From contig NZ_CP061299.1 of assembly GCF_018687615.1 (NCBI RefSeq), positions 1,473,433-1,537,432 on the forward strand: a stretch of DNA of 64,000 nt, read 5' to 3'. The notes beneath the pieces were generated by a model, which saw only the letters and a program-made list of their open reading frames with translations, made no database searches and was not told where the DNA came from. Position numbers and translations under genes: made by a program. Positions within the stretch are counted from its first letter, which is position 1. Each line of letters starts with the position of its first letter. This document shows positions 18,004 through 25,620 of this stretch, one piece after another. The DNA is from Polynucleobacter sp. MWH-CaK5. GTDB lineage: Bacteria > Pseudomonadota > Gammaproteobacteria > Burkholderiales > Burkholderiaceae.

Positions 18004-19078
18004 CCGCTTCTTCTTTAGGGCTGATCACACTACCAGTGTTAACGCCTAATTTTTCACGAACCCTTGCTTCAATTTCTTTAGCAATCTCAGGATTCTCTTT
18101 TAAGAATTCACGTGCATTATCTTTACCTTGACCAACACGCTCGCCGTTATAGCTGTACCAAGCGCCTGACTTTTCAACGATGTCGCACTCAACACCTAAG
18201 TCAATGATTTCACCCTGTCTAGAAATACCCTCTCCATACATGATGTCAAAGATGGCCTCTCGGAATGGCGGAGATACTTTGTTTTTCACAACCTTCACAC
18301 GTGTTTCATTACCAACAATGTCATCGCCTTTTTTGATGCTACCGATGCGACGAATGTCTAAACGCATTGAGGCATAAAACTTCAAAGCATTACCACCTGT
18401 GGTTGTTTCAGGTGAACCAAACATCACACCAATCTTCATACGAATTTGGTTAATGAAGATCACCATTGAATTTGTGCGCTTGATCGTTCCTGTTAATTTG
18501 CGCAAAGCTTGGCTCATCAAACGAGCTTGCAAACCAGGTAATGAATCACCCATGTCACCTTCAATTTCAGCGCGTGGCACCAAGGCAGCCACAGAGTCAA
18601 TCACGATCAAATCAATCGAGCCTGAACGAACCAAGGCATCAGCAATTTCCAATGCTTGCTCACCAGTGTCCGGCTGAGAAATCAATAAATTATTTACATC
18701 GACGCCCAATTTAGCTGCGTACTGCACATCCAAAGCATGCTCAGCATCAATGAACGCACATGTACCACCCAGTTTTTGCATTTCTGCAACAGCGTGCAAG
18801 GTTAAAGTTGTTTTACCTGAAGATTCTGGGCCGTATATCTCAATCACACGACCTCTGGCCAAACCACCAACGCCCAAGGCAATGTCCAAGCCTAAAGAGC
18901 CTGTTGATACCACTTGAATATCCTGGCCAATATCACTGTCACCAAGACGCATGATGGAGCCCTTACCAAATTGCTTTTCAATCTGAGCAAGTGCTGCATT
19001 GAGGGCTTTTTGCTTATCAGAGCTCATTCCCTCAATATCAGCGGGGCCTGATCCAGATTTCTTTTTTTGGTCTTCCAT
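17996..19078 (-). CDS. recA: recombinase RecA
   Basis: Strand-exchange protein and LexA coprotease in the SOS response. The 360-residue protein has Walker A GPESSGKT at 83-90, VIDSVAALVPRAEIEGD, and the DNA-binding loops in MSQALRKLTG and FINQIRMKIGVMFGSPETT. A ribosome site (rc of cgtcctt, 19082-19088) precedes the ATG. A consensus LexA box overlaps the likely -10. It is followed by recX and DUF2889. Confidence 0.98.
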   Translation of the reverse strand: MEDQKKKSGSGPADIEGMSSDKQKALNAALAQIEKQFGKGSIMRLGDSDIGQDIQVVSTGSLGLDIALGVGGLARGRVIEIYGPESSGKTTLTLHAVAEMQKLGGTCAFIDAEHALDVQYAAKLGVDVNNLLISQPDTGEQALEIADALVRSGSIDLIVIDSVAALVPRAEIEGDMGDSLPGLQARLMSQALRKLTGTIKRTNSMVIFINQIRMKIGVMFGSPETTTGGNALKFYASMRLDIRRIGSIKKGDDIVGNETRVKVVKNKVSPPFREAIFDIMYGEGISRQGEIIDLGVECDIVEKSGAWYSYNGERVGQGKDNAREFLKENPEIAKEIEARVREKLGVNTGSVISPKEEADA

Positions 19079-19127
19079 GGTCGTCCTTATTTAAAATTAG
19101 GTGTATTTTGTCTACACATGAGCAATT

Positions 19128-19143
19128 TACAGTAATTACTGTA
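19128..19143. repeat. 16-bp perfect palindrome abutting the SOS box
   Basis: TACAGTAATTACTGTA is fully self-complementary and shares its last five bases with the LexA box. Its half-sites are in the opposite order to an SOS box (ACAG first), so it is not itself a standard LexA site. Confidence 0.7.
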
Positions 19144-19166
19144 TATAAAAACAGTACTCTATGCAA
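19138..19166 (-). promoter_or_regulatory. recA promoter
   Basis: On the minus strand, TTGCAT (19161-19166) and TACAGT (19138-19143) are separated by 17 bp and match sigma-70 hexamers. The LexA box covers the -10 and spacer, as in other recA promoters. Confidence 0.65.
19139..19154. promoter_or_regulatory. LexA operator (SOS box) of recA
   Basis: CTGT-ATATAAAA-ACAG fits the CTGTN8ACAG consensus exactly. It lies 61 bp upstream of the recA ATG and overlaps the predicted promoter, so LexA bound here should block recA, and by read-through recX and DUF2889. Confidence 0.88.
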
Positions 19167-19270
19167 GGATTTTTTTAATACCTGGCTAGAATATGCACTA
19201 GAAACTAGTTTATTGCTGCCTAATGTCAGACAATACTTATAAACGAGCAAGATTTTGCTGATTGGGCTGT

Positions 19271-19972
19271 ATGAGAATACTGATTGCAGAAGACGATAGC
19301 GTATTAGCTGATGGGTTAACCAGGTCCTTGAGACAGTCTGGTTATGCAGTGGACCATGTCAAAGATGGCCAATCTGCTGATCTCGCCCTATCGGCCCAGG
19401 CCTTTGACTTATTGATCCTAGATTTGGGTTTGCCCAAAATGACGGGTCTTGAAGTACTCAAGCGCTTGCGCTCCAGAAACTCCATGCTCCCAGTGCTTAT
19501 TTTGACGGCCGCTGACTCTACTGAAGAACGCGTCAAGGGTTTAGATGCTGGTGCCGATGATTACATGGCCAAGCCATTCGCTTTATCTGAATTAGAAGCC
19601 CGTGTTCGAGCATTAACTCGACGTGGCACTGGTGGCGGACCAACTGTGGTCAAACACGGTCCATTGCAATTCGACCAAGTAGGTCGTGTGGCTTATATCG
19701 ATGAAAAGATGCTCGAGTTATCCGCTAGAGAACTAGGATTATTAGAGGTTCTATTAAAACGAGTGGGTCGCTTGGTTTCCAAAGATCAACTGGTGGATCA
19801 CTTGTGCGAATGGGGCGAAGAAGTCAGTAACAACGCAATCGAAGTCTACGTTCACCGTCTGCGCAAAAAAATTGAAGTTGGTGGCATTCGCATTGCAACG
19901 ATTCGCGGCCTTGGTTATTGCCTAGAAAAATTTCAAACACCTCCCGAAGCTCCAAAAGTATCTGAAGCTTAA
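19271..19972 (+). CDS. OmpR-family response regulator (TctD/QseB-like)
   Basis: A two-component DNA-binding regulator. The receiver domain has acidic residues Glu7-Asp8-Asp9, phospho-acceptor Asp51 (LLILDLGLP), Thr79 and Lys101 (YMAKPF). The C-terminal winged helix ends VYVHRLRKKI and IATIRGLGYCLE. I use the ATG at 19271 (MRILIAEDD, 233 aa); a TTG nine bases upstream also opens the frame, and neither has a good ribosome site. It is divergent from recA and 8 bp ahead of its kinase. Targets are unknown; a link to organic-acid uptake is suggested by the TctE-type kinase and the DUF4212 gene. Confidence 0.92.
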   Translation: MRILIAEDDSVLADGLTRSLRQSGYAVDHVKDGQSADLALSAQAFDLLILDLGLPKMTGLEVLKRLRSRNSMLPVLILTAADSTEERVKGLDAGADDYMAKPFALSELEARVRALTRRGTGGGPTVVKHGPLQFDQVGRVAYIDEKMLELSARELGLLEVLLKRVGRLVSKDQLVDHLCEWGEEVSNNAIEVYVHRLRKKIEVGGIRIATIRGLGYCLEKFQTPPEAPKVSEA

Positions 19973-19980
19973 TATTTGAA

Positions 19981-21471
19981 ATGGCTGATGTACGCCCCGC
20001 CATTGATGCGGAACTTCAACGACTTTTACCACCAGAGTCATATGGCTTAAAACATGCCAGCAAAGGTCCCAGATCACTGTTTGGAGAAATCCTAGACTGG
20101 ATGTTGGCCCCGCTTTTGTTGCTATGGCCAATGAGTATTGCAGTGACTTACTTGGTGGCTCAATCAATTGCTACAGCTCCATTTGATCGAAGTCTTGAAA
20201 ACAGTGTTCAAGCCATCTCTCAACAAATCAAAGCGGTTGGCGATGAAATCTCTCTGACCCTACCAATGTCAGCCAGGCAAATTTTGCGGGCAGATGAAAA
20301 CGATACGATTTACTTTCAGGTCATCGGTCCACGCGGAGAATTAATTGCGGGCGATAAAGATTTATCTTTACCAGCTGATGGAGATCCACTCCAAGTGGGC
20401 ACGGTCACTTATCGTGACAGCCGAATAGCAGGCAATGAAGTTCGTATTGCTGCCACCTTGGTCATACTATCAACAGCCACTGGCCCAAACCCAGTGATGG
20501 TTCAAGTGGCTGAAACTCTAGAAAAAAGATCTCAGCTTGCCAATGAAATCATCAAGGGCGTGATCTTGCCGCAATTCATCATTTTGCCGATTGTGGTGAT
20601 CTTGGTTTGGTTTGGCTTGAGCAGAGGTCTTGCGCCATTGAACGCCCTGCAAAACAGAATCAGAAATCGTTTGGTTGATGACACCAGTCCGATTGAAGAG
20701 CGCGCCGCACCTCAAGAAATCATGCCTTTGATTTCTAGCTTTAATGACGTTTTGTATCAGCTTGAAGATTCTGTGCAATCACAGAAACGATTCATTGCTG
20801 ATGCTGCGCATCAATTAAAAACACCTTTGGCTGGTCTGCGCATGCAGGCAGAATTAGCTCAAAGAGAAAACAGTCCTGAAGAACTGCAAAGATCTTTAGA
20901 ACAAATCGCCGATAGCTCCACGCGAGCCACTCGCCTAGTACAGCAATTGCTGTCACTGGCCAGAATGGAAAACACCAACAAGCTCAGCGAAAAGATCTTG
21001 ATTGATTTATCTCAATCAGCTGCTGATGCGACGAAAAGTTGGCTGTCTGCTGCTTGGGAAAAGAAGATTGATTTGGGTTATCAAAGCAATCAACCATCGC
21101 ACAAAATGTATGGCAATCCAGTGATGCTGAAAGAGTTATTTAATAACTTGCTCGATAACGCGATCAAATACACTCCACCGAATGGTTCTGTGACTGTCGA
21201 TGTTAGGAAAGCCGATCAACCAGGCTTGCTGATCGTTGAAGTTAAAGATACGGGACCAGGCATTCCTCCAGAGGAACGTCAACGAGTTTTAGAGCGCTTC
21301 TACCGAGTTCTTGGAAGCGACATTGAGGGCAGCGGCTTAGGTTTGGCGATTGTGAAAGAGATTGCTATACAGCATGGCGGCAAGCTAGAGATTCTTGAAA
21401 ATATCTACCAAGAATCCCCACTGAAATACGGCACGTGTATGCGCGTTTATCTTCCAGTGGGCACCCCATGA
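19981..21471 (+). CDS. sensor histidine kinase (TctE/QseC-like)
   Basis: A 496-residue inner-membrane sensor. A first helix near 41-62 (MLAPLLLLWPMSIAVTYLVA), a periplasmic domain of about 130 residues, and a second helix near 193-212 precede a HAMP-like linker. HisKA carries phospho-acceptor His277 in IADAAHQLKTPLAG. HATPase motifs NNLLDNAIKYTPP, DTGPGIPPEE and GSGLGLAIVKEIA follow. The N-terminal sensor resembles the TctE type that responds to tricarboxylates, but the ligand cannot be read. Its stop overlaps the ATG of the DUF4212 gene. Confidence 0.93.
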   Translation: MADVRPAIDAELQRLLPPESYGLKHASKGPRSLFGEILDWMLAPLLLLWPMSIAVTYLVAQSIATAPFDRSLENSVQAISQQIKAVGDEISLTLPMSARQILRADENDTIYFQVIGPRGELIAGDKDLSLPADGDPLQVGTVTYRDSRIAGNEVRIAATLVILSTATGPNPVMVQVAETLEKRSQLANEIIKGVILPQFIILPIVVILVWFGLSRGLAPLNALQNRIRNRLVDDTSPIEERAAPQEIMPLISSFNDVLYQLEDSVQSQKRFIADAAHQLKTPLAGLRMQAELAQRENSPEELQRSLEQIADSSTRATRLVQQLLSLARMENTNKLSEKILIDLSQSAADATKSWLSAAWEKKIDLGYQSNQPSHKMYGNPVMLKELFNNLLDNAIKYTPPNGSVTVDVRKADQPGLLIVEVKDTGPGIPPEERQRVLERFYRVLGSDIEGSGLGLAIVKEIAIQHGGKLEILENIYQESPLKYGTCMRVYLPVGTP

Positions 21472-21704
21472 AAACATGGTCTAAAAATAAACGCTTGATC
21501 GTCATCCTATTGAGCATTTGGTTTTTAACAACCTTGGTGGTTGGGCTTGCGCCAGAACCCTTGAGATTTAGTTTCTTTGGTTGGAATTTCACTTATTGGT
21601 GGGGCGCTCAAGGAGCACTTCTGATTTATTTAGCCATCATCTGGATTTATGCCCACAAGATGCATCAATATGAAAAGAAAGCCATCAAGACAGGCAAAAA
21701 TTAA
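21468..21704 (+). CDS. DUF4212 protein, small subunit of a sodium/solute symporter, partner absent
   Basis: A 78-residue protein with two membrane helices (about 10-30 and 38-63) and the DUF4212 pattern (RLIVILLSIWFLTTLVVG, FFGWNFTYWWGAQGALLIYL). In related bacteria it is normally followed at once by a large sodium:solute symporter of the acetate-permease type. Here the next gene is DUF6352 and no symporter fragment remains in the 98-bp gap. I start it at the ATG at 21468, which overlaps the kinase stop (ATGA); the longer frame from 21435 lies inside the kinase gene. It is intact, so it may work with a distant partner or be a relic. Confidence 0.85.
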   Translation: MKTWSKNKRLIVILLSIWFLTTLVVGLAPEPLRFSFFGWNFTYWWGAQGALLIYLAIIWIYAHKMHQYEKKAIKTGKN

Positions 21705-21720
21705 TCTGGCATTAACCCTA

Positions 21721-21766
21721 AAAATGAAGCGGTCTATGGATCAATTTCAGTGTTTCGTTTCATTTT
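21721..21766. repeat. long-armed inverted repeat between DUF4212 and DUF6352
   Basis: AAAATGAAGCG (21721-21731) pairs over 11 bp, with one G-T wobble, with CGTTTCATTTT (21756-21766), enclosing a 24-nt loop. The right arm ends in T-rich sequence, so it may serve as a weak terminator after DUF4212. Confidence 0.6.
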
Positions 21767-21802
21767 CATTGCACAATACTAAAAACATTCTAACGAGACA
21801 TC

Positions 21803-22819
21803 ATGCGCAAATTTTGGCCCAACAGTAATTACCAGTTTCTATCCGTTAATCAAGATCGACAACTCATCATCACTGATGACTTTTTAAGATCTTATTTAAG
21901 AAGGCCTGAGCTTGCTCTCATTCCAGAGTCTTGCGCGCAAGAACAAAAGATCCATCAATCACTCACAGACAATCCAAGAGCCACGATCGATCCTGCTGAA
22001 ATTAAAAAAATGCAAGATCCTGATATTCAGGTGAACCATGAGATTTGGTTGCGCTTCAGAGACAAATTAGTTCTTGCACCCACATTAGAGAATTTTTACT
22101 TGGGTCTCTTCCAAGGCGACGGCGTCGATGTTCCACCACTCTTTGTTGATCAATTAACCCAAATTCTTTGTCAGCATCTTTTAGGTGACAATCCAAGCGC
22201 TATTGAAGCAAGAGCGGCTGAGATCTTATTCAGAATGCAAAAGATCACCATCCTAGAAGATGGTCACATCATGTCAGCGGATCAAATCACAGTTGAGAAA
22301 TATGCAGAAACTGGTGGCTTTGGCAGCATTGGTGAACTACTCAAACAAAACTCAGCACCACTAAGAAGCATTGATTTAGATGTCATGATCAAAGACAACG
22401 CTGATGACTACTGGGAACGAGATGAGTTGCATGACTTTGTTCTTCAACTGAACTATGACCAAGACGGTGCTGCAGCTCTCAGCAAACTTCTTGAAAAGTG
22501 GATCTTTCACTTCCACGGCACCAAAGTCACTATCACCCCTCAAGGTCAGATCTCAGACTCTAAATGGTCATGGCACATTGGTCTTGATGTGAATGCCACT
22601 GAAATTTTGAACGCGCTCTATAACGGCGAAACAGTCGACAACTCAAAATTGGCACAAGTCTTGTGTTTATTCAAATTAGAGTTTGTTGATAAAGGTCGCA
22701 TGCTGCCAGAAATTGCTGGCAAACCTATTTATCTTGCAATGGCCCATGACATTGATAAGTGTCTTAAGTTCAAGCCACAGAACTTACTCATCAATTTACC
22801 CTTGGCTGAAACTTCTTAA
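21803..22819 (+). CDS. DUF6352 family protein, function unknown
   Basis: A 338-residue soluble protein starting MRKFWPNSNYQFLSVNQDRQ, with TDDFLRSYLRRPELALIPESC. I recognise this as the betaproteobacterial family labelled DUF6352, which has no assigned function. No membrane segment, signal peptide or catalytic motif is evident. The middle holds an acidic stretch (IKDNADDYWERDELHDFVLQ). It has its own gap on each side (98 and 102 bp), each with inverted repeats, so it is likely monocistronic. Confidence 0.75.
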   Translation: MRKFWPNSNYQFLSVNQDRQLIITDDFLRSYLRRPELALIPESCAQEQKIHQSLTDNPRATIDPAEIKKMQDPDIQVNHEIWLRFRDKLVLAPTLENFYLGLFQGDGVDVPPLFVDQLTQILCQHLLGDNPSAIEARAAEILFRMQKITILEDGHIMSADQITVEKYAETGGFGSIGELLKQNSAPLRSIDLDVMIKDNADDYWERDELHDFVLQLNYDQDGAAALSKLLEKWIFHFHGTKVTITPQGQISDSKWSWHIGLDVNATEILNALYNGETVDNSKLAQVLCLFKLEFVDKGRMLPEIAGKPIYLAMAHDIDKCLKFKPQNLLINLPLAETS

Positions 22820-22836
22820 GTTTTTTAAGTAAGTGA

Positions 22837-22865
22837 GCAAGGCTTAAAACATTCTTAAACCTTGC
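22837..22865. repeat. hairpin downstream of DUF6352
   Basis: GCAAGGcTTAA pairs with TTAAaCCTTGC, 10 paired bases around one mismatch and a 7-nt loop. No T run follows, so it is not a classical terminator. A smaller stem, ACTTcTTAA/TTAAgtAAGT, lies just before it at 22811-22834 over the stop codon. Confidence 0.55.
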
Positions 22866-22891
22866 CATCACCATGGTTTATTTCCTGATAG

Positions 22892-22914
22892 CATTTATTT
22901 ATTAAAAATAAATG
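22892..22914. repeat. AT-rich hairpin before the methyltransferase start
   Basis: CATTTATT pairs with AATAAATG around a 7-nt loop. The right arm ends 7 bp before the ATG at 22922, next to the probable GGTG ribosome site, so it could limit translation if the mRNA begins upstream. Confidence 0.5.
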
Positions 22915-22921
22915 GTGACTT

Positions 22922-23953
22922 ATGGCCCCTACCTGTCAGTTATGTAATTCAACAAACTTGCAAACCAATCTTCAAAATGATGCCAAGAGCAAGTCACCAC
23001 TGGCCATTTCATTCTGCTCCGATTGCAGTCTTGTTCAGCAACAAGAGATTCCTTCGGATGAAGAATTAAAAATCTACTATTCTCACAATTACCGTCAAGA
23101 CTATAAAAGCACTTACTCACCAAAACCAAAGTATGTGCGTCGTGCAGGCATCACTGCATTAGATCGAATCAAATTTCTTGAATCACACGTTCAGCTATCC
23201 AATCAAGTTCTATTAGATATTGGTGCAGGTGGCGGTGAATTTGTGTACATGGCACAAAAAAGAGGTCTTCGATCCAAGGGCATAGAACCAAACCTTGGTT
23301 ATTCAAGTTTCTCAAAAGAGCAATACGGTGTTGAAGTTAAAACAGCCATGCTGTCAGATGTTCAAGACTCCTCAGCAGACATCGTGACCTTGTTTCATGT
23401 GTTTGAACACATGGCAAAACCTTTAGAGGTGATGAAAAAGTTATATTCAAGTATCAAAGATGGTGGCTATCTGTTCATTGAGGTTCCAAATATTTTGCAA
23501 GCCGATGCATCACCACACAACATCTACTTCAAAGCCCACCTCTTCTATTATTCAAAATTCACACTTGCATGTGCTGCCAGTCAGTACTTTGATGTGATCA
23601 AAGTAGAAGATCAGGGAAACTTAAAAGTCTTATTCAAGAAAAAAGTTCAGCCCTCTGAAAATATTTCTTCAGTTCAGTCGGATCAAATTGAGTACTCTCA
23701 AAACAGAATTAATCAGAAGGGCTGGTTTGAATACCTCATCAATGGCAAAGGAATTCTTAAACCCTTCCTCAGAATTGAGCGAGTTGTCACAGAATTGTTT
23801 ATAAAAAAATCGAGCCCTAAAGAAATACTGGATTCACTCTATACATCCAGAGAAGATTTTTATCGCCCACTCTCAAAACATCAGCTCAAACGAGGGGTCG
23901 CGTGGTCAAGTGCTGGTGGCCTGGGATTTATCGCAATTGAAGCATTTTGTTGA
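22922..23953 (+). CDS. class I SAM-dependent methyltransferase with N-terminal zinc ribbon
   Basis: A 343-residue protein. The N-terminus has a four-cysteine zinc site (CQLC at 5-8, CSDC at about 37-40), then a SAM-binding core: LLDIGAGGGEFVYMA (motif I, about 98-112), GIEPN (acidic loop), DIVTLFHVFEHM and GGYLFIEVPN. This layout is common in enzymes that methylate sugars or lipids in surface-polysaccharide clusters, but none of those genes is nearby. It is monocistronic, next to a tRNA gene, and looks more AT-rich than its neighbours. The substrate is unknown; acquisition by transfer is possible. Confidence 0.8.
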   Translation: MAPTCQLCNSTNLQTNLQNDAKSKSPLAISFCSDCSLVQQQEIPSDEELKIYYSHNYRQDYKSTYSPKPKYVRRAGITALDRIKFLESHVQLSNQVLLDIGAGGGEFVYMAQKRGLRSKGIEPNLGYSSFSKEQYGVEVKTAMLSDVQDSSADIVTLFHVFEHMAKPLEVMKKLYSSIKDGGYLFIEVPNILQADASPHNIYFKAHLFYYSKFTLACAASQYFDVIKVEDQGNLKVLFKKKVQPSENISSVQSDQIEYSQNRINQKGWFEYLINGKGILKPFLRIERVVTELFIKKSSPKEILDSLYTSREDFYRPLSKHQLKRGVAWSSAGGLGFIAIEAFC

Positions 23954-24061
23954 TTGCATAAAGCGAAAAAGATTCTCAATCACTGTATTTACCCTCTATA
24001 AGTTGCTTAAACAGCCCCTGGCTAGGTGAAATTGCCAAAATAAGCTATACTTTCGGTCTTT

Positions 24062-24138
<77 letters not shown>

Positions 24139-24148
24139 ATTTCCCCCT

Positions 24149-24175
24149 CTCGCAGCATGAATCGATGAATGCGAG
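24149..24175. repeat. hairpin after tRNA-Met
   Basis: CTCGCA and TGCGAG can pair around a 15-nt loop that itself contains GCAT and ATG half-complements. It begins 11 bp after the tRNA. No T run follows; it may help 3' processing or termination. Confidence 0.4.
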
Positions 24176-24351
24176 TCTGATTGAAAGCCCCAGGGTCCTC
24201 AATCAAAACCACAAAATCCCAGAAATACCCAGGTAGCCTCAATATCTACAACCCAGTATTAACTGGTATTTACCTAGTTCTTATGTGGAATTTCGGTGTT
24301 TTCAGTGGCTTACAATAGAGCCCATAACGTTTTGAATACCCAAGGCCATCA

Positions 24352-25617
24352 ATGAACCCAACAACCTTACAAATTATCGCCACAACACTTTTTGCTATTG
24401 CGGTGTTGCACACATTTTCATCATCATTTTTTGAGCACTTAGCTCATAAGCAGCCAAACCACTCTGGTCTATGGCACTTACTTGGTGAAGTTGAGGCTGT
24501 TTTTGGTTTTTGGGCGATGATCTTAATTGTGTTCATGGCATTTGCTTCTGGCGGTTATCAACCTTCTGTTGAGTACTTAGAAAGCAGAAACTACACAGAG
24601 CCTTTGTTCGTATTCGCCATCATGGTGGTAGCAGCCAGTCGTCCTGTGTTGCACTTTGCTTCAGAGTTGGTGCGCTTGGTGTCTGGTTTACTCACCCAAT
24701 TATTCCGCATCAATAATGTCACCACCAGTTATTTCGTGACACTCAGTCTTGTTCCATTGCTAGGCTCATTCATCACCGAGCCCGCAGCAATGACTTTGGC
24801 GGCACTACTTTTAAAGAAGAAAGTATTCAGTCAAACATCTAATACAAAATTAATGTACTTAACGATTGGCGTGCTGTTCGTTAACATTTCTATTGGTGGC
24901 GCATTAACCAGTTTTGCTGCTCCTCCAATCTTGATGGTGGCAAGCGCCTGGGGTTGGGACACCGCTTACGTTTTCCAAACATTCGGCATGAAAGCTGCTT
25001 TAGCAGTCATCATCAACGCCACATTGGTCACATTGTTGGTAAGAAGAGATTTACCTAAAGCAAATGCAAATCACCAGAACGATGTGATGCCACTCTTTGT
25101 TGTGGCAGTTCACTTACTTTTCTTAGCTGGCATCGTTGTGTTTGCTCACCACCCAGTGGTGTTCATGGGATTGCTACTTTTCTTCATGGGTTACACACAC
25201 GCTTACGCTAAGTTTCAAAATCCTTTGCTCCTTAAAGAAGCTTTGATGGTTGCTTTCTTCCTAGCAGGATTGGTGGTACTTGGCGGCATGCAGCAATGGT
25301 GGTTACAACCGATTTTAGAAAACATGAGCAGCACGCTTGTTTACTACGGTGCAACAGCATTGACTGCCATCACTGACAATGCAGCTCTTACTTACCTTGG
25401 GTCTTTGGTTGAAGGTACTAGCGAAGAGTTTAAATATGCATTGGTTGCTGGCGCCATCACTGGCGGCGGCTTGACCGTGATTGCGAACGCACCAAATCCT
25501 GCTGGCATGTCCATTCTTCGTGAACATTTCCCTGATGGCAGCGTTTCTGCTCTGTGGTTATTCTTGGCAGCTTTGCCGCCAACCATCGTTGCGATCATTG
25601 CATTTCAGTTCATCTAA
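24352..25617 (+). CDS. putative Na+/H+ antiporter (Na_H_antiport_3-like family)
   Basis: A 421-residue polytopic membrane protein, with hydrophobic segments spread along its full length. Conserved-looking patches include HTFSSSFFEHLAHKQPNHSG near the N-terminus, SFITEPAAMTLAALLL, and TAITDNAALTYLGSLVEG with ITGGGLTVIANAPNPAG toward the end, which resemble the ion-transporter superfamily repeats. I place it in the family of predicted Na+/H+ antiporters; transport has not been shown for most members. It ends 3 bp before miaB and may be co-transcribed with it. Confidence 0.82.
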   Translation: MNPTTLQIIATTLFAIAVLHTFSSSFFEHLAHKQPNHSGLWHLLGEVEAVFGFWAMILIVFMAFASGGYQPSVEYLESRNYTEPLFVFAIMVVAASRPVLHFASELVRLVSGLLTQLFRINNVTTSYFVTLSLVPLLGSFITEPAAMTLAALLLKKKVFSQTSNTKLMYLTIGVLFVNISIGGALTSFAAPPILMVASAWGWDTAYVFQTFGMKAALAVIINATLVTLLVRRDLPKANANHQNDVMPLFVVAVHLLFLAGIVVFAHHPVVFMGLLLFFMGYTHAYAKFQNPLLLKEALMVAFFLAGLVVLGGMQQWWLQPILENMSSTLVYYGATALTAITDNAALTYLGSLVEGTSEEFKYALVAGAITGGGLTVIANAPNPAGMSILREHFPDGSVSALWLFLAALPPTIVAIIAFQFI

Positions 25618-25620
25618 GCA

